Assembly: GCA_039000515.1 (NCBI GenBank)
Contig: JBCFYV010011135.1
Coordinates: 19,240,178-19,304,177, forward strand
Direction of reading: 5' to 3'
Origin: Timema cristinae
Lineage: Eukaryota; Arthropoda; Insecta; Phasmatodea; Timematidae
Length of the DNA stretch: 64,000 nt
This document shows, one piece after another, positions 1 to 10,954 of the stretch; positions within the stretch are counted from its first letter, which is position 1, and every line of letters begins with the position of its first letter. The translations under genes were made by a program, and so were the position numbers. The notes beneath the pieces are model-generated. The model did no database searches. It was not told where the DNA came from and saw only the letters and a list, made by a program, of their open reading frames with translations.

Positions 1-529
1 ATCTTAGCGAAGTTGGTATCGTGTCTCTCTACTGAGGTAAGGGTCCCAAGTTCAATTTCTTGCATTAAATACACATTTTTAATGGAAAAGGGGTGTATAT
101 GGGTGTGCTTGTCATAGATCTAGGTTATTTTACAAGTAGTTTGCGGAAATAATCATTAGGTTTAGGAATTGCACGTCAAGTACCTCAAATAAAGGTAAAA
201 AGTTTTGATTATTTTATAGTTCATAAAAGGGGCCTTAGCACTATATACGCATTATAAATGTATCTATAAATTTAATGAAACATTGGTTGCTTTCTCAGAC
301 AAATTAAAAACAGAGGTGGTATATAATATCGAGTCTGAATATTGCTTATTATCCAATGTAGTTTTTGTTCTACTGATGGCTTGGCGTGATTGAATACTTA
401 TTTTGTATAAAGATATATTGTAATATAGATTAATGTTTGAGATTATCTCTTTAAGAAAAGTGCGTCGTGATAATATTAAAAAAATAAACAGAGTGGAGAT
501 TTAGTGTGTAGTTAGTGTTTTATGTTAAA
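1..529. other. AT-rich sequence, no feature seen
   Basis: No open frame, SINE box or tandem structure was recognised. The sequence is A/T rich with short homopolymer runs. It leads directly into the minisatellite that follows. Confidence 0.6.
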
Positions 530-1307
530 ACTAAACTAGCACTCAAACCACAATTATTCATGTGCTTTCATTCTGCTTTAAGATTCCTTTAACTCTACAC
601 TAGCAATAAAAAAAAAACTGCCTTTCTAATAATTCTTTTCTACAGCCTCGAAGCTCCATAAACTCTGCACTAGCACTCAACACTCATTCTTGTTCTTAAA
701 TACTGTCCTAAGATTCCACTAGCTCTATATTAGCACTCAAACAACACTCATACAGGTTCTTAAATACTGTCCTGAAACTCCAAAAACTCTACATTTAAAC
801 TAAAAAAAAACAACAGCCTAATTCATTCCTAATGCCCTAGAACTACACAAGCTTTACATTAAACCTCAACACTCATTATATTTCTTAAATACTGTTTTAA
901 AAGACCACTAACCTTTCACTAGAACTAAATAAACAGGCAAGCCTATTCTTATATATTGTACTAAAATAATAATAATAATATTATTTAGCACCGCGTCTTA
1001 CTACCCGTTCGGGTTATACGCTTTAAGTACTAATTACGCTAATGGATTAGGAATTGGGAAGGTTGAATTAAAGGAAGTGAACCAGCAATCGCGTGGAGGG
1101 AGAGTGGAAAACCATTTAGGAAAAACCACCCCCAGTTCTACCGACCGAGATTCGAACCTCGATCTCCCCGTCCTCAGCAGTCGAGCTCAATACGACAAGC
1201 ACGTTAGCCATCTACGCCACTAAAACTCCACTAGGCCTACACTAGTACTCAACCATTATTCTCATTCTCAAACACTGTCCTAAGACTCCATTACATCTTT
1301 ACTACTT
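530..1307. repeat. Degenerate ~60-70 bp minisatellite, split by SINEs
   Basis: Units begin with a variant of CTCTACACTAGCACTCAA, continue through ACACTCATT and CTTAAATACTGTCCTAAGA, and end CTCCACTA. About seven units run from 530 to 983. The array is broken by the antisense SINE-B at 984-1223, resumes for one unit at 1224-1300 (CTACACTAGTACTCAACC, CACTGTCCTAAGACTCCA), is broken again by SINE-A, and a last half unit (TAGCACTAAAAATTCAATCA) lies at 1667-1690. Units differ by substitutions and A-runs, so the array is old and predates both insertions. Confidence 0.7.
984..1223 (-). mobile_element. SINE-B copy (antisense), near full length
   Basis: On the minus strand it has the A-box-like GTAG.TGGCTAACG, the B box GGTTCGAATCTCGG, the TTTTTCCTAAATGG body and the shared tail CCCGAACGGGTAGTAAGACG ending in (ATT)n. 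It is inserted in the 60-70 bp minisatellite. Only a weak 7-bp flank duplication (ACTAAAA) is seen. The head is slightly shortened compared with the copy at 34670. Confidence 0.9.
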
Positions 1308-1573
1308 GTGACCTGGTGGTCTAGGGGTAAGGTGTCAGACTTCTGTGCCGGCAGCCGGGGTTCAATCCTCGGTCCCGGCACAGATTTATCTGATTAGCAA
1401 ACCCTTCCTTCACCTCTGACAAGACATCTTGTGAATGTGAGGAATGCCAGGCCGCCACCGTGGTTTGGATCCCACGTTAAACTGTAGGTCCTTCATTTCA
1501 TCTCACAATCACCCTACCATTACACATTAGCGTAAGTGCATATAACCCGAACGGGTAGTAATACGCGGTGCTA
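1308..1573 (+). mobile_element. SINE-A copy, full length
   Basis: The tRNA-Glu-like head begins GTGACCTGGTGGTCTAGGGG and carries the B box GGGGTTCAATCC. The unique body contains CCTTCCTTCACCTCTGACAA and CCACCGTGGTTTGGAT. The shared tail contains CCCGAACGGGTAGTAA. A 10-bp duplication TACATCTTTA flanks it (1292-1301 and 1656-1665), enclosing the microsatellite tail too. Confidence 0.92.
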
Positions 1574-1658
1574 ATAATAATAATAATAATAATAATAGTA
1601 ATAGTAATAGTAATAGTAATAGTAATTGTAATTGTAATTGTAATAGTAATAATAATAC
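1574..1658 (+). repeat. (AAT)n/(AGTAAT)n microsatellite at SINE tail
   Basis: The simple tail of the preceding SINE-A has expanded and drifted into AATAGT and AATTGT hexamer variants. It lies inside the target-site duplication of that SINE, so it grew from the retrotransposon tail. Confidence 0.9.
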
Positions 1659-1866
1659 ATCTTTAATAGCACTAAAAATTCAATCAGCCTAGGACTTGCG
1701 TACTTCCCCAAAACTTATACTTTACAGGCAATGTGTGTCTTAGTGGAATTTCTCCATGTGGTATTAAATTTAGTAGGCCTGAATTTGTTTTTTTTTCTTA
1801 GATACTTGTTTTGTATCTCAAGAACTTGGAGCATGCTAAACTGTCGGAAGCAGAGGAAATACGTGT

Positions 1867-1910
1867 CTCGTATCACGTGACTTGACATTGCGTGACGTGA
1901 AGTGACGTGT
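1867..1910. promoter_or_regulatory. Cluster of E-box and CRE-half-site motifs
   Basis: The palindromic E-box TCACGTGA (1873-1880) is followed by GTGACGTG at 1892-1899 and again at 1902-1909, exactly 10 bp apart. These are classical binding cores of bHLH-Zip and bZIP factors. No gene start is visible nearby, so a regulatory role is inference from motif density only. Confidence 0.25.
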
Positions 1911-2049
1911 CTGTACCGCGGAATCGTAAATTCCCTTTCTGTCTGTTTTCATCCCTCCCTTGAGATAAATTTGTTTCCAACTTGACTGTTTCAATGTTTT
2001 CGTTGTTTTACATGTGTCGCAAAATGTGTCGCGTATAACAAAATACATT

Positions 2050-2330
2050 GGGTGACCTGGTGGTCTAGGGGTAAGGTGTCAGACTTCTGTGCTGGCGGCC
2101 GGAGTTCAATCCTCGGTTCCGGCACAAATTTATCTGATATCCAAACCCTTCCTTCACCTCTGACAAGACATCTTGTGAATATGGGGAATGTCAGGCCTCC
2201 ACCGTGGTTCGGATTCCACGTTAAACTGTAGGGCCTTCATTTCATCTCACGATCACCCTACCATTACACATTAGCGTAAGTGCGTATAACCCGAACGGGT
2301 AGTAAGACGCCGTGCTAATAATATTAATAA
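2050..2330 (+). mobile_element. SINE-A copy, full length, 15-bp TSD
   Basis: A complete head, body and tail are flanked by the perfect 15-base duplication ATAACAAAATACATT (2035-2049 and 2330-2344). This fixes both boundaries and shows insertion by retrotransposition. The tail reads CCCGAACGGGTAGTAAGACG followed by AAT-type repeats. Confidence 0.95.
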
Positions 2331-2584
2331 TAACAAAATACATTAAATGGTCTGATAATATCAAGTTCAGTGCATGCGTGGGACAGACGGCATAACCATA
2401 GTAATAGTTGGATTTCTCAGTATCTAAGAGGTTAGGGTTTGAATCCCAGAACAATATTAGCAGGAGTGTATTTTTCCTCAAATTGTTTTTCCTTTTACCT
2501 GCACCCAAATTCGGTTGAATTTTTTTTATTATATTTTAATCCATACCCAAATAGTTTAGTGAAATTAGGGTAGTAATAACCAAA

Positions 2585-2610
2585 TAATTTAATTTAATTT
2601 AATTTAATTT
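2585..2610. repeat. (AATTT)n pentanucleotide
   Basis: About five AATTT units abut the 3' end of the antisense SINE-B that follows. The tail of this copy is a pentamer instead of the usual AAT triplet. Confidence 0.8.
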
Positions 2611-2855
2611 TAGCACCGCATCTTACTACACATTCGGATTATACGCTTTAAGTACTAATTACTCTAATGGATTAGGAATAGGGAAGGTTGAATTAGAGGA
2701 AGTGAACCTGTATTTGCGTGGAAGGAGAGTGGAAAACCATTTGGTAAAAACCACCCCCAATTCACCCGACCTAGATTCGAACCTCGACCTCCCCGTCCTC
2801 AGCAGTCGAGCTAAACATGACTAGCGCGTTAGCTAACTACGCCACCGAGGCGGGT
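2611..2855 (-). mobile_element. SINE-B copy (antisense), full length
   Basis: All parts are present on the minus strand: CCCGCCTCGGTGGCGTAGTT-type head, AGGTTCGAATCTAGGTCGGG, and tail with ATCCGAATGTGTAGTAAGAT. Tail substitutions make it older than the copies at 34670 or 32775. Confidence 0.9.
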
Positions 2856-3507
2856 AGTATATGAAAATAGAAAACCAAATGTTTGGTCAAGCGAATATTT
2901 GCGTTGCTATTATTCACAGAGATCAAGCTTCAATCCTCATTCGATGGATATATATAGATATTTTTTTATTACATCTATGGCTCACTACGATTATTTCTGA
3001 CAGTAAAGATGTTTCCAAAGATTGCACTTTAATGGGTATAAAGGAAGAAGGTAACACTAAAAATAAGTGTCGCTTAAATTTGCAAGGATCTAGGGTAAGC
3101 AGTTGTAATAAAAATAATCTCACACTTAACCTGACTGAGATTCGAGCCCTAGTCTCTTTTTTTTCAAAGGCAATACAATAAAACTTGGAATTGATACCTT
3201 AATCAACGAAATCAACGATTAGAATATCAATATTTATGTTGACTGGGTTCCAGTAGTGTAGTGTGTATCATTAACAAGATATATTTAACTTAAGTATATA
3301 GCATTTTTACTAAATTTAATATTATTAACTTTGAGTTGAGGAGAATGACATGATTATATTACATTTTATTTACTTTGTGTGAGTTTGGGGAATCCACTTT
3401 TACTGATCTCGGATGACACTAGAATTAAATCTTTGCGTCAATAACAATCCTGAAGCCTTATATCCTAAAGCAGCCTAATCATTCATATGCCCATCATTTT
3501 CTCTAAA
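2856..3507. other. AT-rich spacer, no feature seen
   Basis: The open frames here (2861-3181 plus, 2923-3123 minus) overlap on opposite strands, show no recognisable motif and look like chance frames. Confidence 0.5.
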
Positions 3508-3777
3508 ACCCGCCTCGGTGGCTTAGTTGGCTAACGCGCTAGTCGTGTTGAGCTCGACTGCTGAGGACGGGGAGATCGAGGTTCGAATCTCAGTCGGTGT
3601 AACTGGGTGTGGTTCTTCCTAAATGGTTTTACACTCTCCTTCCACGCAAATGTGGATTCACTTCCTCTAATTAAACCTTCCCAATTCCTAAATTCATTAG
3701 AGTAATTAGTACTTAAAGCGTAAGATGTTGCGAGGTGTAGCGTATAACCCGAACGTGTAGTAAGAAGCGGTGCTAAA
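3508..3777 (+). mobile_element. SINE-B copy with internal tail duplication
   Basis: The head is CCCGCCTCGGTGGCTTAG with B box AGGTTCGAATCTCAG. The flanking duplication TTTCTCTAAA is perfect (3498-3507 and 3800-3809). Near the 3' end GTACTTAAAGCGTA is followed by an extra AGATGTTGCGAGGTGTAGC before GCGTATAACCCGAACG, apparently a mutated second copy of the tail. Confidence 0.9.
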
Positions 3778-3924
3778 ATATTATATAATATTTTATTAAT
3801 TTCTCTAAATTTATAAAATAATTGTCCTAAACATGTTCGCAATTACGAAATTCATAATCTAAAATCCTAATCTTGTTAGGTTTTATATTATATTCGAATC
3901 TACATTTCCTAACATTTGAAAGAT

Positions 3925-4415
3925 TCGTATTTAATTAGAATTACTTACTCTATGTCATTATAAGTTCAAAAGTTCATTGCCGCACTTACATAAGTACATG
4001 GCTAACTATCTCGGTCTTGAGCTAGTTCTATCCAATCCACCTCACTACACTTTATCCCTAACTTGAGCTATTTCTATCCAGTCCACTTCATTATATCCTA
4101 CCAAAGTCTGGAACAAGTTTTATTCGGTCAACCTCATTACACCCTATTCCTATCTTGAGCTAGTTCTATCCCACATTTCTCATTTCACCCTATCTTTATA
4201 TTGAGTTAGTTCTATTCTATCTATCTCAGTACAATCTATACCTATCTTAAGCTAGGTATATCCATTCCCCATGATCCCAACATATCTATATCTTGAGATA
4301 GTTCCATCCAGTTCATCGTATTTCACTCTATTCTTATCCTTATCTAGTTCTACCCAGTCCACCTCATAACACCTTATCTCTTTCAGGTTCATTCTAGTTC
4401 TGATTTTAACTATTA
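3925..4415 (-). mobile_element. LINE ORF2 3' fragment with internal minisatellite
   Basis: Read on the minus strand, the sequence gives a short reading of the type NIKxRTRMNLKE, the usual run before EIGC.EVDWI in the C-terminal region of Jockey/I-type non-LTR ORF2. An expanded repeat array follows, then YVSAAMNF, which in intact elements directly follows DRDRW. In-frame stops show it is dead. Only the 3' end is present, as expected from 5' truncation. The clade assignment is tentative. Confidence 0.7.
4013..4383 (-). repeat. ~46-bp minisatellite made of LINE coding units (8 units)
   Basis: Eight diverged units of about 46 bp read, on the plus strand, TTGAGCTAGTTCTATCCAGT then CCACCTCATTACACCCTAT. 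On the minus strand one unit encodes EVDWIELAQDRD followed by a return to GCNEV. The array ends exactly at the MNLKE segment (CTCTTTCAGGTTCAT). The same repeat occurs at 11020-11770 and 53791-54013. Confidence 0.8.
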
Positions 4416-5234
4416 AATATAAATATATCTTTTAAGATTCGAATTCAATGGAAATCAATTTAAAGCTCAAATATAAAAGTTTGTCGCTTGAATAACCGCA
4501 CTTTTTACTAAATAATTTAAACTAGCCATACAAACTTGCGAATCTCGTAATATTTATAATTTAATCACTATTTGTATACGGCTTATTGACTTTATTAATT
4601 TTAATTTGGTGAGATATTAAATCGATATTTGTCATGAACATGGTTGGATTACCCTCGAACACTTGTCACGTAGGGAAGTTTTTGAATTTTAATGATAAGA
4701 TTTGGGAAATATGGGAATGCACAGTTTGAAAAAAAACTGGTACAGATAAACACATCCAGGTATTATAGAAAATGGAAACACTTTCACACATGTAAAATGA
4801 TCACCTTAGATTATGAAAAGGTATTGAGAATTTAAAATTTAAAAATTAGATAAAAAATAGGGAGTTCAAAGTTTACAAACATTTAGTAAAGGACAACTTA
4901 TTTAGTGATAGAAAATTAAAATTTTGCAGGTAATTGCAAGGACCAATCTGCTCTAAACAGATTATTATTTAATTTTTGCTCAGATTTTTTTCTGATATTT
5001 ATTTTTTAAACATGTGTATAATATATGTATAATTCTTATGATGCCTCTACAACAAATATTGCCTTTTCTATGGAATGCATTTGTTTCTGCACTAAGCTTA
5101 TGAAGCAGTAATGTTTTTTGAACTGGTGGAACGGTTTGAGAGAAAATTGTACAGAAAAATTTGTAGAGGTGATACAGTGCAATAAAAGATTGCTTTACAA
5201 TACTTTACTTGTACAGTATATAATTATCATAATA
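4416..5234. other. AT-rich spacer, no feature seen
   Basis: No coding potential or repeat was recognised. Confidence 0.5.
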
Positions 5235-5432
5235 ATTACTCTAATAAGCTAGGGACCGGGTAGGAAGTATTTTAGATTCTGTGCACATGAAGCTGCGTTG
5301 AAGGATATTGGAAAACCATTTTAGTAAAAAATATTTACAAAATCCGACCGGGATTCAAACTTTGATCTCCCCGTTACTAGTAGATGATTATAACATGACA
5401 TTGACGTCATAAACCAATCAGCCATGAAGTTT
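5235..5432 (-). mobile_element. Highly decayed SINE-B (antisense)
   Basis: Recognisable parts in order are TACTCTAATAAG.TAGGGA, GGAAAACCATTTTAGTAAAA, CCGACCGGGATTCAAACTTT (the reversed B box) and GATCTCCCCGT. Many substitutions and a rearranged tail make this one of the oldest SINE-B copies here. Confidence 0.65.
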
Positions 5433-6435
5433 GTTTGAGATTTAGTTGATGAAAAGACCTGTCAAATATCTTTAAAACATCACTTTACCCCTTAACCTAC
5501 TTGTTTAGCCATGAGTGAAAAAGCGTTATTCCACTTGGATAAAACCCGTTAAAGGGGCAGGTTTTCACAGGTCTGATAGTTAAAGGTCACTAGATACCAA
5601 CCCTGTAGTAACGCCATATTAACTCCTCCCATTCCACCCTCAGATGGGAAATCATTAAAGCCACACTTTAGGACCCCAATAACTCGTTTAAATATTCGAA
5701 CCCAGTAGCTCCCAAGGGCTGCGTTTGATAAAATATTAAACATAGATGAAATAACTAAATTACCCTCATATTTGAAATCTGGCGAGAAAATGTGGTTATA
5801 CATAATTAAATTTTAATGAAATGAAAGTGCAGGAGAGGTAAAAAAAAAGAAATAAAAAAAAAGGTGGTAGGCTTTAATTCCACAACGTATTCATGGCTGA
5901 ATGCGTCTGAATCGGTTGATTTAACGCTCAGGAAACCAGAAACTTGGCTAATAACATTATTGTCGAGCAAAATGTGCCTCTAATTTATAATTTATTTTTT
6001 GACACTTCAAATTGTATTAATTTAACTTTAGGGAGGAAAAAAAAAATGATACTTTTAAAAATGTTAATCAGGTTAAATAAAATGATCGAGCTAACTTTTT
6101 CTTCATATTCTAATTTGGAAAACACCCATTAATGGGATTTTAAATAAGGTGTCAAACTTGTCAAATGTGTGTACATTTCCTATTAATTCTACTATACACA
6201 TATCTACTCAATTAATTTCAAACTGTGGGTAGACCCAAAATACAGACAGACAGACAGACAGTTACTAGGATTGGTGAACATAAAAATAAGTGAAATATAC
6301 GTTACGTATGTTTTTTTATTAATACAGTAGGTTCCTCTTATCTGCTGCCCCATTTTATTTTATTTTAATTAAAGAAAATAATAGTTTATAAGTCACAATG
6401 CCTACACCATTACTCAACTTCATTTCTTAATTTGT
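5433..6435. other. Spacer with short (CAGA)n tract
   Basis: It holds AT-rich DNA and a CAGA tract of about five units at 6241-6261. The 84-codon minus-strand frame at 5549-5803 has no recognisable motif and no support as a gene. Confidence 0.5.
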
Positions 6436-6715
6436 AGGTGGCCTGGTGGTTCAGGGGTAAGGTGTCGGACTTCTGTGCTGCCGGCCGGGGTTCAATCCTC
6501 GGTCCCGGCACAGATTTATCTGATTACCAAACCCTTCCTTCACCTCTGACAAGACATCTTGTGAATGTGGGAATGCCAGGCCTCCACCGTGGTTCGGATT
6601 CCACTTTAAACTGTAGGTCCTCCATTTCATCTCACAATCACCCTAAAATAACACATTAGCGTAAGTGCGTCTAACCCGAACGTGTAGTAAGAAGCAGTGC
6701 TATTAATAATATATA
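6436..6715 (+). mobile_element. SINE-A copy, full length
   Basis: The head is GGTGGCCTGGTGGTTCAGGG with B box GGGGTTCAATCC, and the body is intact. The tail reads CCCGAACGTGTAGTAAGAAG and runs into ATAAT repeats. The hairpin carries one mismatch (CGTGT). No clear target-site duplication was found. Confidence 0.9.
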
Positions 6716-7490
6716 ATATATTAATAAACAATTCTCAAATATTTTAATAAGTTGAAATAAAAATAAATTCTATCTTTAGAGCCTCATGTAACAACAAACT
6801 AGCAGCACTTCTCAATCTTTCTATAGATAAATTTTTCTTTCTATATATCGTTCGTTTCTATATATTGTTTATACTTTACGTCCATTACTGTTTCCAGCCT
6901 ATGGTTCAGGTTAGTTTTTAATTCAAGCCATATATTTTCCACTACCAGCTTGCTAGACCTCTCGTAGCTTCATATGCCTTATAATCTAACTTAAGACTTG
7001 GACAGGCACAACATCTAACCTACATCCGTTAATTTATCACTGTGAAAGAGTAAAACCATATTTCCCCACGCCGTGAATCAAGCACGTGACCTTTAGCTAA
7101 GTAGATAGACACGCTTATAACTTACCTAGGGTATAAGATTATAGCAGTATTGTATTTTGGAAAAATTTAATGTTCATAAAAGATTGCGGTCAAATGAGAA
7201 ATCCTTAAAGTGGCATGCACCTCTTTGAATGGCAGAATTTTCCCCATTTATTTGATAGAAAAAATAATTTTAAATATTTTTATATTAAGTTTAATAGCTT
7301 TAAAATATGAGAGTTATTTATAATTATATTTTGTACAAGTTTAAATTTTTTGAGGGTTAAATTGGGGGAGGGATAGACCCCTAGAGCCCACTCTTTAACC
7401 CCCATCCACCTTCTGGCTACGTTTCTGTAGTTTAACATCACCCTGATTCGACGGGTGATGTTAAACTAATCTAACTTTGACTATGAAACA
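6716..7490. other. Spacer, no feature seen
   Basis: AT-rich. A short inverted repeat at about 7434-7464 (GTTTAACATCACCC / GGGTGATGTTAAAC) could form a hairpin. Nothing else stands out. Confidence 0.5.
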
Positions 7491-7715
7491 CAAATGATAT
7501 TAATTCGATTTCGAAATGGAGAAAAGATGGTTAGGAGACCATGGGGGGCAGGGGCTTGGTAAGGAAGTTTGTATATTTAGGTTTAAATTGACATAGACCA
7601 CTGTCGCGTTGTGTATCGATTTTGTGGTCATTCTGGTGGTTTTGTCCAGAGATTTGTGTGTATGTGTTGCGTTACGCCAGGCGCACCCGGCATCCGTTTC
7701 TACCCCATTTAACCG

Positions 7716-7732
7716 CACCTGGTGATCACCTG
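7716..7732. promoter_or_regulatory. Two CACCTG E-boxes 11 bp apart
   Basis: CACCTG occurs at 7716-7721 and 7727-7732, overlapping the 10-bp palindrome GGTGATCACC. CACCTG is the core of Snail/Scratch/Zfh-type repressor sites. The spacing of one helical turn would place both on the same DNA face. Function is inferred. Confidence 0.3.
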
Positions 7733-7850
7733 GTTTTACGATGAGGGGAAAGGAGAGGGGAATGTTTGTGTGTGTCCCGACAGACCTTATATATGTGCGT
7801 GTGTGAGTGTATGAAGGGAAAGGGGGGAGGGGGGAGCACAGCTACCCCGT

Positions 7851-7873
7851 AATTACGGTGCAATTACGGTGTA
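7851..7873. promoter_or_regulatory. Tandem 11-bp AATTACGGTG motif
   Basis: AATTACGGTGC is followed directly by AATTACGGTGT and a further AAT. The first unit is preceded by GT, giving GTAATTAC, a homeodomain-type core. The period equals one helical turn. It sits inside the GC-rich island. Confidence 0.3.
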
Positions 7874-8144
7874 ATGAAAGATGTTGGTTTGAGCGATAAT
7901 GGTGAACTCAAACTGCCGTGACATTAGTAAACTTGGTATTGACCAGTTAAGGGGGGAAGGGGATGGTTCACCCTTTGATCATTTGCCGCTACGGAACTCG
8001 GCTGTTCATTTCCAACCAAATGAGCTGTATGATTTCACTCTGCAAAACCCCTGTACCCCTTTTCTGCCCACCAATTTACTCTCTCAACTCCCACCCCCCC
8101 TTTCACCCCACTCCCCTACCCATCAAACTGACTTCCACCATTGA

Positions 8145-10590
8145 AAACCAAATCTATAAAAAAGAACATGAAGTTGTTACCCATTTCCAATTAAGCTCGA
8201 TGAAAATGTTAATCTGATCTGAACAAAGTGATTTTGAAAATGTTACCTCTGGGTGTTAGTCAAATTGCACGGATTTAGTTTTGTATTGCTTGATGTTTTT
8301 AAATATTTACTAACAGTTAAATTTATACAAGGATTATTGAGATAGAGCCAAACTTTAATTATTTTGTTTTTGTGAAGAAAAACTGCTTAAATATGTATTA
8401 ATAGAATACAAACTTTAGAGTAATTTGGATTTCAAATTTTGAAATAATCAACTTTAGTAACGTTATAAGATTTAGTTAAATATAATTCATTTGAAATGAG
8501 CTTACTTTGAATTTAGGTAGGAATAAATTATGATTAAATTTTTAATTATTGTAAGTAGCTATTAATAAGTTAGTAATAAAATTTGTTGATTTTTCTATCA
8601 ACTTGACAAATATCAATAGTATAAATATTTAGGGACGTTTGTTTGAGTACTCAACAACAACAGTTATAGTCGAATCTAGTTAGTTTTTTTTTAAAAATCG
8701 AAAAATTTAGGTAATCAAAATTTTCGATTTAATTCTAGACATTTAAGTGTTTTATTAGTTTTTTAACTATTAATATTTTATCTCTTAGCAAATAGAATCC
8801 CTCAAAATTTCCCTTTGTCTAATAAAAAAATGTTCATTATTAAGTATAATTAAGAATCTGAATATGTGTGATTTTAATATAAAAATATGTAATTACTTAA
8901 AATCTATATTTGTACATATGCTTTATAAACATATATATTAAATAAATTAAACTTGAAATATTTCTACTAAACCCATTTCTCTATATTACTTGAACACGAT
9001 AGAACTCACTGTTTCCATTCAAATTCGATTTGAACTGACTCATAATTAATAATGTCTACTCAAACACAACTATATGATTTACAAAAAATATTTAAATAAT
9101 TTGTAAATTATAGATCTAATAAAAACACAATGGTAATGACATAATATTTTATATAAATAAAGAAAACCAGCCACATCGTGAGTAAAAAAAAAATACACGC
9201 AAGATATTCCATGTTGTCAAAATTAGAGCATAAATTTTTGTTTGGGAATGTTATTATTTTTGTTATTTAATCTTAGTAATTTGGCATTTAAATAAGTATG
9301 TTTACATTTATATATCTTTAATATCATACATTTTTTGGTTTTATTAATTTACAATTTTTTTTAACAAGTTCTTGATATAAGAAATACAGTTCAGTTATTT
9401 AATTCTTAATATTTTTTTATATTCATATTATATTTTAATAAAAATTTTCTAAACTTTCTCTATAATTGATAATAAATCTAAAAATCTTATAGATTTATAT
9501 ATTCATTAATAATATATAATAATTTTTTACTTAGAATACAACATATTGTTCTTACACAAACAGATATATAATAATAATTATTATTATTTTACCATAATAA
9601 TAATAAACCTCTTCCTTTCCTGATATTATTATCAGACTCTAAAATATCAGTAACAATGTATTAGCTGGTTTCATTTTGAATAAACCATATTAATAAAGTA
9701 ATCTTTTAAAAAAAATCATTTACCAGCAATACAGTCTAAATTTATTGCTAATTTTTTTGGGTATACCATCGACAAGTTGTTCACTTTCCAGTATTCAACG
9801 TTCATCCAGATGTACAATTAAGTTGTTATAAATATCCTTCCACACAAATTTGGGTATTTTCCCCTTATGTTTTTACTTTTCTCCCTATTTTATCAAAATA
9901 ATCTACAAACATATACACAGGATGTATCGATACATGTTGGAAACCCCTTCAGTGGTGAACAGAAGACACACACAAAAAAAAAGAGTTATTTCAAACATGT
10001 GTCCCATTTGACCTTGTTTCAGAATTATAGTTATGTTTACAATCCAGTAATGTGGAGCTATCTTATATTATAGGAAGTGCTCAAAATGGCCACCTTCATC
10101 CTGCAGTCTTATTATCGTAGAACCCTTAAAAATACGAGGTGTTTCTCGTCTACAAAAAGGCTTCCATTGAATCTGAAAAACAACTGGTCAAAGGTACCAG
10201 TCTCTATTCCCATGTTTGGGTGTAATTTTTTAGTCTATTTGAATATGATTAATACAAGGTTGATTATCGTGATTATAATATTTCATCCGATTAAGATTTT
10301 ACCTTTCATATAACATTTTATTGTTTATCTTTGATTTCTTAAATAAAATATATCCGAGATTACATGGTTTATTAATACATTAAAAAACTTAACTCAGGTA
10401 TGAACTAAAAATTCTCCCATTCCTGCTTCCCACATTTACTTGTCCCCATAATTATGTCCTCCCCTCTCATGTGCCCCTTATCTCTGGGAGGTAGAACTTA
10501 ATGAAGTTCATGATCTTAACTCCCCTCCCCTTCAAGAATATTTCCTTGTTAACCATGAGAAAGTGGATTTGTAAACTTCTCGTAAAACTT
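8145..10590. other. AT-rich desert
   Basis: About 2.4 kb of A/T-dominated sequence without recognisable coding exons or SINEs. Small frames at 9867-10073 and 10077-10313 have no motif. Old decayed repeats may exist below recognition. Confidence 0.5.
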
Positions 10591-10593
10591 TAG

Positions 10594-10616
10594 AGAGGAG
10601 AGAGAGAGAGAGAGAG
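10594..10616. repeat. (GA)n microsatellite
   Basis: About eleven GA units, not attached to a recognised SINE. Confidence 0.9.
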
Positions 10617-10954
10617 TTACAAGATTCCCTACCACTGTCGAATTTCTGGCAAACTCCTCAAGAGAGGAAACTTTCCCTCACCCCATACAACCTTCTTAAT
10701 ACACTAACGTTAGGGACACGATTTCTTGATCATTTTATAGCGAGTAACACAAAAACACGTTCAACATGATTGGTACAGTGTTGTCATAGCTGGTTGCCTA
10801 CTAATCGAGAATGAGGGGCACACACATTCATTTAATATTCTATGGATAACAAATTTAATTTACATAATATGGTAATAAAATCTTGCAGTATCCGGGTGGA
10901 GGGGGGAGAAAATTCAAGGCGAATGGAAAATTCTATATCGAGGTTGAAGCAAAA

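Larger units (their letters stand above)
7500..8140. promoter_or_regulatory. GC-rich island, candidate regulatory module
   Basis: This block is clearly richer in G+C than the flanking kilobases. It contains G-runs (AAAGGGGGGAGGGGGGAG), C-runs (CACCCCCCC), paired CACCTG E-boxes and a paired AATTACGGTG motif. Frames cross it on both strands (7500-7718 minus; 7899-8144 and 7963-8217 plus), but none resembles a known protein. It is not a SINE or LINE seen elsewhere here. A conserved non-coding element, an untranslated exon or a promoter are all possible. Confidence 0.3.

Noticed and set aside
4013..4383. Independent satellite unrelated to LINEs
   Set aside because: The unit translates to the EVDWIELAQDRD segment and is bounded by LINE ORF2 sequence on both sides, so a LINE origin is the better explanation.
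7899..8217. Two overlapping plus-strand frames in the GC-rich island
   Set aside because: Both are open mainly because of C-rich low-complexity sequence; no motif is shared with known proteins.
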